A DNA stretch of 9,018 nt from NCBI GenBank assembly GCA_034112285.1, contig JAWUVP010000034.1, positions 1-9,018 on the forward strand. The letters run 5' to 3'. This DNA is from JAWUVP01 sp034112285 (GTDB taxonomy: Bacteria; Pseudomonadota; Gammaproteobacteria; JABDGN01). Shown here piece by piece: positions 1 through 6,540 of the stretch. How positions within the stretch are numbered: position 1 is the stretch's first letter; each line of letters begins with the position of its first letter. The notes below the pieces were generated by a model, which was not told the DNA's origin, made no database searches, and saw nothing but the letters and a program-made list of their open reading frames with translations. A program made the translations under genes and the position numbers.

Positions 1-300
1 ATGCTTGAAAACACCCTAAAGGATAATCAATCTGAAACGGCATTGTCTAAAATAAAAAGTTTAAGATTGAATAAAAACAGAGCCGAATGGCATCAGCATT
101 GCAGTACGCTACAGCCAGTTAATGCCTCTACGCAGCAAAAAAATCAACGCGCTAATGCTACCCTCGCCTCATACGAAAATGAGCTTTTGAGCAGCAGCAC
201 ATCAAATAAAAATGAAGTTCATCCGCGCTGGGTAGATGCACAAAATCAAATGAAGAGACCAAACAACCGCGTGTGTGAACCCAGTTATCGAGGCATCTAA
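1..300 (+). CDS. Hypothetical protein, possibly the C-terminal part of a longer gene
   Basis: I do not recognise this 99-residue reading frame. It begins at the first base of the window with ATG, so the true start may lie outside and this could be only the end of a larger protein. The product is strongly hydrophilic, with 13 asparagines, many serines and glutamines, and a single glycine (residue 98). It has no membrane segment, signal peptide or visible motif, and the composition suggests a helical or disordered tail rather than a compact enzyme. It ends with TAA at 298-300, three bases before the lysS stop on the other strand, so the two genes converge with no room for a separate terminator. 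No ribosome binding site can be judged. It may also be a spurious frame, though no competing frame of length covers this stretch. Confidence 0.4.
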   Translation: MLENTLKDNQSETALSKIKSLRLNKNRAEWHQHCSTLQPVNASTQQKNQRANATLASYENELLSSSTSNKNEVHPRWVDAQNQMKRPNNRVCEPSYRGI

Positions 301-303
301 GCG

Positions 304-1812
304 CTATGCCGGCTTCATATGCGGAAATAAAATCACATCGCGAATAGAGGGCGAATCGGTTAGTAGCATCACTAGCCGATCAATCCCTATACCTAAGCCC
401 GCCGTTGGCGGCAAGCCATGTTCTAAAGCCATAATATAATCGGCGTCAAACGGCATAGCTTCATCATCGCCACAGCGTTTGTTTTCCATTTGGGCGCGGA
501 ACACTTGCTCTTGAATCGCTGGGTCGTTTAACTCTGAAAAGCCATTGGCCAGTTCACGGCCACCAATAAACAATTCAAAGCGTTCGGTAATAAAAGGGTT
601 AGCTTCATTACGGCGGGCTAGTGGTGATACTTCGGCTGGATACTCAGTAATAAAGGTGGGCGCCATTAGACGATGCTCGGCCGTTTTTTCGAAGATTTCA
701 ATTTGGATTTTACCTAAGCCATAATTTGGCTCAATTTTAATGCCTAGTTTCTCGGCATAGGCCTTAGCTTTACTCATATCGTTCAAATCGGCTTCGCTAA
801 CGTCATCACAAAAATGACAAATAGCTTCTAATACAGTCATCCGTTGAAAGGGATTATTAAAGTCATAGGTATCACCTTGATAGGCAACATTCGTATCAGT
901 TAACACGCGCTTTACCACATGGCGCAAAAGATCTTCAATTAAGTTCATCGCGTCTTGGTAGTCGGTGTAGGCTTCGTATGATTCCAACATCGTAAATTCT
1001 GGGTTATGCCGAGTCGATAAACCTTCGTTGCGAAAATTGCGGTTAATTTCATAAACTTTTTCTAAGCCGCCCACAACTAAACGCTTTAAAAATAACTCCG
1101 GCGCAATACGCAGCGACATCGGTAAATCAAGCGCATTGTGATGGGTGTTAAAGGGTTTTGCCGCAGCGCCACCGGCTAGGGTTTGCAACATAGGCGTTTC
1201 AACTTCCACAAAACCACGGTCGGTGTAAAATTCGCGAATCGCGGTTAACGTGCCAGAGCGAATTTTAAAAATATCACGGGTGGTTTCGTTAACAATCAAA
1301 TCAATATAGCGGTGGCGATAACGTTGCTCCACATCGGCTAAGCCATGCCATTTATCAGGCAAAGGGCGCAAGGCTTTAGTTAATAATTTGAGTTGGCTAA
1401 CGCGCACAGACAGCTCGCCCGTTTTGGTTTTAAACAAAACGCCCTCGCCTCCCACAATGTCGCCGATATCCCATTTTTTAAATTGTTCGTTATAAAAGCC
1501 TTCGGCAAGGTCGTCTCGTGACACGTAAATTTGTATACGCCCCGATAAATCTTGCAGCGTGGCAAAGCTGGCTTTGCCCATAATACGGCGAGTCATAATC
1601 CGCCCAGCGATAGCCACTTTGACGTTTTTTTCAGCTAGGGGTTCTTTGTCGATATCACCATAAGCCGCATGTAAATCTGCCGCTAAGTGTTCGCGCTTAA
1701 AATCGTTAGGGTAGGCTTGGCCTCGCGCACATATGTCGGCTAATTTTTCTTTACGAACTTTGATCTGTTCGTTTTCGTCTAGTTCTAAATCTTGCGCTGT
1801 GTTGTCGCTCAT
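304..1812 (-). CDS. lysS: Lysine--tRNA ligase, class II
   Basis: Cytoplasmic enzyme that activates lysine with ATP and attaches it to tRNA-Lys. The 502-residue product is full length (E. coli LysS is 505) and aligns with it from the first residues. An N-terminal OB-fold anticodon-binding domain lies at about 65-147, followed by the class II catalytic domain: motif 1 around 186-208 (ends FVEVETPM), motif 2 with RNFRNEG at 258-264 and HNPEFT at 269-274, and motif 3 with GLGIGIDRL at 472-480 and RDVILFP at 491-497. No key residue appears missing. The ATG at 1812 is supported by the N-terminal match (MSDN..., KEKLA, PNDF). There is no Shine-Dalgarno sequence in front; the mRNA there reads acctcc directly before ATG. 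It is 129 bases downstream of the preceding gene and lacks the prfB neighbour common in other gammaproteobacteria. Confidence 0.97.
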   Translation of the reverse strand: MSDNTAQDLELDENEQIKVRKEKLADICARGQAYPNDFKREHLAADLHAAYGDIDKEPLAEKNVKVAIAGRIMTRRIMGKASFATLQDLSGRIQIYVSRDDLAEGFYNEQFKKWDIGDIVGGEGVLFKTKTGELSVRVSQLKLLTKALRPLPDKWHGLADVEQRYRHRYIDLIVNETTRDIFKIRSGTLTAIREFYTDRGFVEVETPMLQTLAGGAAAKPFNTHHNALDLPMSLRIAPELFLKRLVVGGLEKVYEINRNFRNEGLSTRHNPEFTMLESYEAYTDYQDAMNLIEDLLRHVVKRVLTDTNVAYQGDTYDFNNPFQRMTVLEAICHFCDDVSEADLNDMSKAKAYAEKLGIKIEPNYGLGKIQIEIFEKTAEHRLMAPTFITEYPAEVSPLARRNEANPFITERFELFIGGRELANGFSELNDPAIQEQVFRAQMENKRCGDDEAMPFDADYIMALEHGLPPTAGLGIGIDRLVMLLTDSPSIRDVILFPHMKPA

Positions 1813-1844
1813 GGAGGTTGCTCGCCGTTTAAGTAAAGAGCGCT

Positions 1845-1850
1845 ATTTTA
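1845..1850 (-). promoter_or_regulatory. Weak candidate -10 box for lysS
   Basis: On the minus strand this reads TAAAAT, five of six matches to the sigma-70 -10 consensus, 32 bases before the lysS start. The hexamer 17 bases upstream (tagcga) is a poor -35, so the call rests on the -10 box and on the 129-base gap. A short dyad (cgcta, 3-base loop, tagcg, 1841-1853) overlaps the box and could be an operator or chance. Confidence 0.22.
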
Positions 1851-1941
1851 GCGTAATTTAAGGTAACTCGCTAGGTGAAAGTGGTGGTTGCTAGTCTGGA
1901 GAGCTTAAATAACCGGTCTGCGAAGGTAACAACGCCACAAG

Positions 1942-2277
1942 TTAAAGGGTGATATCAACAACATCAGCAATTAAATCAGCCACAGCATCTAGCGCATCGT
2001 CAACGACGCGTTGGGCGGCTAATTTCGTTAGCCCTAGCTCGGTGATCAAAGCCATTTGCACACTGTTTTTAGCAATCGCTAAATCTGCCTTGGCTTGCTC
2101 GGGGGTAATTTGGCCAGATTTTTGCAAGGATTCTAAGCCAATAATAGTAAGACTAATAAGCTTCATTTGCTCTTTAGCAAAGCCGGCCATGCTTTTTAAG
2201 GCATCCCCTAGCTGAGATTCTGCCCCAATCAATAAGGCGTTAGTCAAGTCATCTAAAGATAAGGCATTCGTATTCAT
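1942..2277 (-). CDS. Small helical hypothetical protein, last gene of the operon
   Basis: Not recognised. The 111-residue product is predicted here by eye to be nearly all alpha-helical, in two parts separated by a turn at 53-61 (KSGQITPEQ) that holds its only proline (P59). It has no Cys, Trp, Tyr or His, one Phe (F33) and one Arg (R90). It has no signal peptide; the stretch around 40-48 (LISLTIIGL) is hydrophobic but too short for a secure membrane span. The C-terminal 20 residues are acidic and amphipathic (VVDDALDAVADL...), as in a helix that packs on a partner. Its ATG overlaps the stop of the lipoprotein gene by four bases (ATGA), with a weak purine-rich stretch (agagaag) upstream. The tight coupling suggests it is made together with the lipoprotein, but no function can be assigned. 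Confidence 0.8.
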   Translation of the reverse strand: MNTNALSLDDLTNALLIGAESQLGDALKSMAGFAKEQMKLISLTIIGLESLQKSGQITPEQAKADLAIAKNSVQMALITELGLTKLAAQRVVDDALDAVADLIADVVDITL

Positions 2278-2708
2278 TCTGGCTTCTCTTTGCTTAATTC
2301 AAACTTCAACATTGCTTGAAATTGCCCATCTAACAATTGCTGTAAGCCTCGAATTTCTGCCACGTTTTTGAAACCTAATTTATGCCTGGCCTGTAATTTT
2401 CGCAAGGAATCCAACAGCAAAGTGACTTGCTGGGTGCTGGTTTGATTATGAGGTAAGGCTTTAATACGCGTGGTTAAAACGTGCAGCTCAATAAAGATTT
2501 CTTTATATTGATGTTGGTAAAGCACATAGCGATTTTTCTTTAAGCCAATATTGTGTTCAACCTCAACCAACAGCCTATCGGTTTGGCGCTGTATCTGTGT
2601 TAAGAGTTGCTCAGAGGTTGCATCGTAATGTGGCATTTGTAATGACTGGCAAGCCACGCATAGCAACAAGCACGCGCCAACAATAATTGCTTGGCGTAAT
2701 GCCCGCAT
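2274..2708 (-). CDS. Predicted small lipoprotein of unknown function
   Basis: The 144-residue product starts with a basic N terminus (R2, R5) and a hydrophobic core (A7-A19) that ends in Cys20 followed by Gln-Ser, as in a type II signal peptide. The likely lipobox is CVAC (17-20), in which Cys at -3 is unusual; VGAC ending at C13 is a less likely alternative because the signal would be short. After cleavage the chain would be attached to the membrane by lipid, and the rest (about 25-140) looks helical and charged with heptad-like leucines, so a coiled coil is possible. There are no cysteines beyond the signal. Residues 2 and 3 after C20 are Ser and Leu rather than Asp, which favours outer-membrane sorting under the E. 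coli rule. The start overlaps the preceding transporter stop (TAATG), with no strong ribosome binding site. No family was recognised. Confidence 0.8.
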   Translation of the reverse strand: MRALRQAIIVGACLLLCVACQSLQMPHYDATSEQLLTQIQRQTDRLLVEVEHNIGLKKNRYVLYQHQYKEIFIELHVLTTRIKALPHNQTSTQQVTLLLDSLRKLQARHKLGFKNVAEIRGLQQLLDGQFQAMLKFELSKEKPE

Positions 2709-3760
2709 TATCTTGTTGCCACCGGCCAGTTATCAAGCAGCGCTTTAACTAATGCGGCTAATGGAATCGCAAAGAAGATCCCCCAAAACCCCCACATGCC
2801 ACCAAACACTAGCACGGCAACAATAATGGCCACCGGATGCAACGAAACCGCTTCAGAAAAAAGAATCGGCACCAACACGTTACCATCAAGAGCGCTAATG
2901 ATGGCATAAGCGACCATTAACCAAATAAAATGTGAAGACCAGCCCCATTGCAAGGCTGCCACAACCATTATCGGAATAGTAACCACAATCGCACCAACGT
3001 AAGGAATAATAACTGACACGCCCACTAAAGCGCCTAACAATAAGGCATATTGTAAGCCAAAAACCCAAAAGGTGAGATACGAGACGACGGTCACAATAAT
3101 GGCTTCCACTACTTTACCGCGCACATAATTACCAATTTGCGTATGCACTTCGCTCCACACCTTGGTCAACACTTTTCGACGTTTTGGAATAAAGCGTTGG
3201 CTAATCCACCGCAAGATGCTGCTTTTATCCATCATAAAGAAATACACTAGCATCGGCACCATAACCAAGTACACCACTAACGACACAATGTTTGGAATGA
3301 GTGTAAACGAGTAAGACAAAAAACTCTGCCCAAAATGGCCCAAGCGAGATTGAATGGTGCTCAAAAAGTTTTGCACTTGCGCCTCACTAATAAAAGAAAA
3401 ATGCTGCGGAACATTGGTGAGCACCGATTGTAAACGCACCACAATACGTGGCATTTCAGCAATTAAATTCGTCGCCTGCTTTGACAATAAAGGAGAAACC
3501 CCGACAAACAATAAAATAACTAACGTTAAAGCCACAATAAAGACAACCAACACCGCCACCATATGCGGACATTTTAAGCGTTGCAAGGCTGCCACGCCCC
3601 AGTCTAATAAATAAGCAAACACGATACTGGTTAAAACAGGCGCCAACATTTTATGAAACAAGCCAAAGAAAACGATCATCAGCACCAATATACTAAATAA
3701 AATCCCAGCTTCAGGCTCCGAGAAATAACGATGCCACCAATCAATTAATACTTTTGTCAT
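2708..3760 (-). CDS. AI-2E family transporter, PerM/YdiK-like inner-membrane permease
   Basis: A 350-residue polytopic inner-membrane protein of the AI-2E transporter family (formerly UPF0118), normally 340-370 residues. Hydrophobic helices lie at about 18-56 (two), 66-90, 150-176, 218-265 and 278-345. Family landmarks are visible: LVYFFMMDK at 171-179, the loop motif NYVRGKVVEA at 211-220, YALLLGALVG then IPYVGA at 238-257, and the C-terminal LHPVAIIVAVLVFGG at 307-321. The family was named for autoinducer-2 export, but most members have unproven substrates, and some are Na+/H+ antiporters, so the substrate here is unknown. The ATG is backed by AAGGA six bases upstream and overlaps the lpxK stop by four bases (ATGA). 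PerM is the closest named type, but the symbol is not assigned with confidence. Confidence 0.93.
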   Translation of the reverse strand: MTKVLIDWWHRYFSEPEAGILFSILVLMIVFFGLFHKMLAPVLTSIVFAYLLDWGVAALQRLKCPHMVAVLVVFIVALTLVILLFVGVSPLLSKQATNLIAEMPRIVVRLQSVLTNVPQHFSFISEAQVQNFLSTIQSRLGHFGQSFLSYSFTLIPNIVSLVVYLVMVPMLVYFFMMDKSSILRWISQRFIPKRRKVLTKVWSEVHTQIGNYVRGKVVEAIIVTVVSYLTFWVFGLQYALLLGALVGVSVIIPYVGAIVVTIPIMVVAALQWGWSSHFIWLMVAYAIISALDGNVLVPILFSEAVSLHPVAIIVAVLVFGGMWGFWGIFFAIPLAALVKALLDNWPVATR

Positions 3761-4752
3761 GTTCTATCCTTAATAAGCTTGAGCACTTTTTTGGCAAATT
3801 GTGCATCTAATACGGCAGTAACCGGCAGATACCATAATTGGCCATTATTAAACTGTTTACATTTCACCGCATCTTTCTCAGTCATCACCACTGGCAATGC
3901 ATCGGCAAATTGCACATCTAAGCGGCTGTAGGCATGGTGGTCGGCAAAAGCATGCGGCATTACCTGCAAGCCATGTTGCGTTAAACTTTTGAAAAAACGC
4001 TCAGGATGACCAATACCCGCCACCGCGTGCACCATTTTGCCACACCATTGGGCTAATGGCACGCGCAGGTTAGCATCATTAACGTTAACATATTCATCGG
4101 CCTCAAAGCGCATGGACCATTCGCCCGGCTTACCGGCACCATTGTTAACAATGAAATCTACATTTTTTAAGCGTGACACCGGCTCTCGCAAAGGCCCGGC
4201 GGGTAAACAATGGCCATTACCATAACGGCGCACCCCATCAACTACAGCAATTTCAAGGCTGCGCCCTAAGCGATAATGTTGCAAACCATCATCACTAATA
4301 ATAATGTCCACCCCACATTGGCTCAATAAAGTTTGCGCTGCAACCACCCTATCTCGCCCAACAACGACGGGGCAAGCACCGCGCTGTGCTAGCAGCACCG
4401 GCTCGTCGCCATACACGGCCGCATTACTATCGGCTGAGACTAAGTGAGGCAATTGATTCTCGCCGCCATAACCCCGTGAAACGATGCCAGGCTTATAGCC
4501 TTGGCCTTGCAGTAATTTCACCAGGTATAACACCAATGGCGTTTTGCCCGTTCCACCCACGCTAATATTGCCCACCACGATCACCGGCACCGGCATGTTG
4601 TGAATGCGCAGCCAGCCCCAGCGGTAAAAACAGCGGCGCAAAAAAGCCACGCACATAAACAGCCCACTAAGCGGTAACAGTAGGTACGTTAATTTACTGG
4701 ATTTTTGATACCAACTTGTTGGTATCGCTTGTTTAAGATTCACTAGTGTCAT
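3757..4752 (-). CDS. lpxK: Tetraacyldisaccharide 4'-kinase
   Basis: Inner-membrane-associated kinase that phosphorylates the 4' position of tetraacyldisaccharide-1-phosphate to make lipid IVA, the sixth step of lipid A synthesis. With the start at the ATG at 4752 the product is 331 residues (E. coli 328). A hydrophobic N-terminal helix lies at about 21-38, then the P-loop GGTGKT at 66-71, SRGYGG at 92-97, DDGLQHYRL at 154-162 (the region that holds catalytic Asp in LpxK), AGIGHPERFF at 245-254 and TEKDAVK at 291-297. The open frame runs on to 4836, but that start would be TTG, 104 bases inside msbA, and adds 28 residues with no family match. The chosen ATG overlaps the msbA end by 20 bases and has no Shine-Dalgarno sequence, so re-initiation after msbA is likely. 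A GTG at 4743 is an alternative. A perfect dyad lies at codons 9-16. Confidence 0.95.
   Translation of the reverse strand: MTLVNLKQAIPTSWYQKSSKLTYLLLPLSGLFMCVAFLRRCFYRWGWLRIHNMPVPVIVVGNISVGGTGKTPLVLYLVKLLQGQGYKPGIVSRGYGGENQLPHLVSADSNAAVYGDEPVLLAQRGACPVVVGRDRVVAAQTLLSQCGVDIIISDDGLQHYRLGRSLEIAVVDGVRRYGNGHCLPAGPLREPVSRLKNVDFIVNNGAGKPGEWSMRFEADEYVNVNDANLRVPLAQWCGKMVHAVAGIGHPERFFKSLTQHGLQVMPHAFADHHAYSRLDVQFADALPVVMTEKDAVKCKQFNNGQLWYLPVTAVLDAQFAKKVLKLIKDRT
3767..3771 (-). promoter_or_regulatory. Ribosome binding site of the AI-2E family transporter
   Basis: The minus strand reads AAGGA six bases before the ATG at 3760. It lies inside the lpxK coding end and is the clearest site among the chained genes; it supports this start. 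Confidence 0.7.
4707..4726. repeat. Perfect inverted repeat, 9-base arms, inside the lpxK start region
   Basis: The arms gataccaac (4707-4715) and gttggtatc (4718-4726) are exact reverse complements around two bases. In mRNA this gives an 8-base-pair stem with a CAAG loop. It lies seven bases beyond the msbA stop and covers lpxK codons 9-16 (encoding roughly IPTSWYQ). No U-run follows on the transcribed strand, so it is not a normal intrinsic terminator. It could be a transcript-processing or stability element, a brake on lpxK translation, a protein-binding dyad, or chance. Confidence 0.75.
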
Positions 4753-6496
4753 AATTAATATTAGTAAATTGCATTTGATAGAGCTTGGCATAAAAGCCAG
4801 CCTGTTTAAGCAAGCTTTGATGCGAGCCCGATTCAATAACCTTACCAGCGTCCAACACTAAAATGTTATCGGCATTTTCAATGGTTGATAAGCGATGTGC
4901 TATCACCAAGGTGGTGCGACCTTGCATTAACTTGTCTAAAGCTTGTTGAATTTTACGTTCCGATTCAGTATCGAGTGCAGAAGTGGCTTCGTCTAAAATC
5001 AAGATAGGACAATCTTTTAAAATCGCCCGTGCAATGGCAATACGTTGGCGCTGACCACCTGAGAGTAGCACCCCATTTTCACCCACCACCGTTTCCAAGC
5101 CTTGCGGGAATTGCTCAATAAATTCTAAGGCGTTAGCAAACTTGGCGGCATTTATAATGTCTTCACGGCTTACTTTTTCTAACTGACCATAAGCTATGTT
5201 ATTAGCAATGGTGTCGTTAAACAAGGTGATGTGTTGTGTCACTAGGGCCACATTGTCACGCAAGCTGGCCAAGCTCACTTTCATAATATCCTGGCCATCT
5301 ATGCTAATGGTGCCGCGTTGCAAATCATAAAAACGCGGTAACAAACTCACCAAGGTTGATTTGCCGCTACCCGAGCGACCCACCAAGGCAATCATTTGCC
5401 CGGCTTGCGCTGTGAAGCTAATATCATCCAGTGCATCTTTATTTTGACTGTTGTAGCAAAAACCAACTTTATCAAACACTAGCTTGCCAGCAGTGGCTTG
5501 CAGCGCATTATCACGCACCTCATGTTCAGCTGCGGAATCTAATAAATCAAACACACTTTCCGCGCCCGCCAAACCTTGCTGAATAACATTGTTTACCGAA
5601 CTAAAAGATTGCATGGGTTTAGTCAGTGCGAGCATGGCCCCAATCATGGCCACAAAACCACCGGCGGTTAAGCCAAAGGTGGCATGGCTGGTGGTGGTCA
5701 CCAAATAAACAATCAACGCAAACACCGCGGCACCCAAAAACATCACCACAGCCGTACTTAAAGATTCGGTAGTGATAACTTTTAAAGCTTGGTCACGATT
5801 TTGTTGGTTCGCTTTACCAAATTTATGGGTTTCATATTGTTGTCCACCAAAAATCTTCACGACTTTATAGCCTTCAATCGTTTCTTCAGAAATATGCGTA
5901 ATATTTCCTAAGTGATCTTGCACATTGCCGCTTAAGCGACGCATGCGTTTGGCCGTAAAACGAATGACGATAATCAACAACGGCGCAATCGCCAAATATA
6001 AAATCGTTAAGCGCCAGTTAATCATCAACATAACAATAAACAAACCAATAATTAATGCCAGCGATTGCACTGCGGTGGTCACCGCATTAGTGCAAGCATT
6101 GGCCACTTGGTCAACATTGTAAATAATACGGGTAAGCAATTGCCCTGACGTCGCTTTATCATAATAAGCGGCTGGCAAACGTAATAAATGCGCAAACATT
6201 TCATTGCGCAGCACGCGCACCACATCACGCCCAACACGCGACATAAAATAGCGTGCCACAAAACCTGAAACACCACGCACTAAAAACAAGGTCATTAGAA
6301 TAATAGGCAAGCGTTCTAAAAATATTTTATTACGCTGCACAAAACCAACATCTAATAACGGCTTCATGAAATGCGTGGTGTAAGCATCAACACCCGACAA
6401 TAGAATGCTGCCGCCCACGCCAAGCAAAAAAGCCCACCAATAGGGGACAACGTATTTTAATAATCGAAGATAAATATTTACTGACTTTTTAGCCAC
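4733..6496 (-). CDS. msbA: Lipid A export ABC transporter, permease and ATPase
   Basis: Homodimeric inner-membrane half-transporter that flips core-lipid A from the cytoplasmic to the periplasmic leaflet using ATP. The start at GTG 6496 gives 587 residues (E. coli 582). The first ~315 residues form the six-helix transmembrane domain. The ATPase domain follows, with aromatic A-loop Tyr348, Walker A GRSGSGKST at 373-381, Q-loop Gln421, signature LSGGQ at 478-482, Walker B ILILDE at 498-503 and H-loop His534. All catalytic motifs are intact. The open frame continues 20 codons upstream, but that start is TTG inside comEC; the GTG has AGGA six bases before it and aligns with the family N terminus. 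comEC ends 44 bases upstream and lpxK overlaps the end by 20 bases. The exbB/exbD pair often found between comEC and msbA is absent. Confidence 0.96.
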   Translation of the reverse strand: MAKKSVNIYLRLLKYVVPYWWAFLLGVGGSILLSGVDAYTTHFMKPLLDVGFVQRNKIFLERLPIILMTLFLVRGVSGFVARYFMSRVGRDVVRVLRNEMFAHLLRLPAAYYDKATSGQLLTRIIYNVDQVANACTNAVTTAVQSLALIIGLFIVMLMINWRLTILYLAIAPLLIIVIRFTAKRMRRLSGNVQDHLGNITHISEETIEGYKVVKIFGGQQYETHKFGKANQQNRDQALKVITTESLSTAVVMFLGAAVFALIVYLVTTTSHATFGLTAGGFVAMIGAMLALTKPMQSFSSVNNVIQQGLAGAESVFDLLDSAAEHEVRDNALQATAGKLVFDKVGFCYNSQNKDALDDISFTAQAGQMIALVGRSGSGKSTLVSLLPRFYDLQRGTISIDGQDIMKVSLASLRDNVALVTQHITLFNDTIANNIAYGQLEKVSREDIINAAKFANALEFIEQFPQGLETVVGENGVLLSGGQRQRIAIARAILKDCPILILDEATSALDTESERKIQQALDKLMQGRTTLVIAHRLSTIENADNILVLDAGKVIESGSHQSLLKQAGFYAKLYQMQFTNINYDTSES

Positions 6497-6502
6497 AACA
6501 AT

Positions 6503-6506
6503 TCCT
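6503..6506 (-). promoter_or_regulatory. Ribosome binding site that sets the msbA start
   Basis: The minus strand reads AGGA followed by six bases (attgtt) and then GTG at 6496. This is the only good ribosome binding site near the msbA N terminus and is the reason for choosing GTG over the longer TTG-initiated frame. Confidence 0.7.
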
Positions 6507-6540
6507 AGAGTGCATAAAGGGCGCAATGTACCACAAAAAC

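Noticed and set aside
280..340. Bidirectional terminator between the plus-strand frame and lysS
   Set aside because: No stem of useful length followed by a T-run is visible on either strand; gccggc is a short palindrome only.
1841..1853. Dyad cgcta-ttt-tagcg upstream of lysS as a terminator
   Set aside because: The stem is only five pairs and no T-run follows in the transcribed direction; it is mentioned only as a possible operator overlapping the weak -10 box.
1949..2215. Plus-strand 88-residue frame opposite the 111-residue gene
   Set aside because: It is Ser/Ala-rich antisense shadow of a gene that is chained by ATGA to its neighbour; it has no family match or ribosome binding site.
4753..4836. 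Longer lpxK frame starting at 4836
   Set aside because: It needs a TTG start deep inside msbA and adds 28 residues without family match; the ATG at 4752 gives the normal length.
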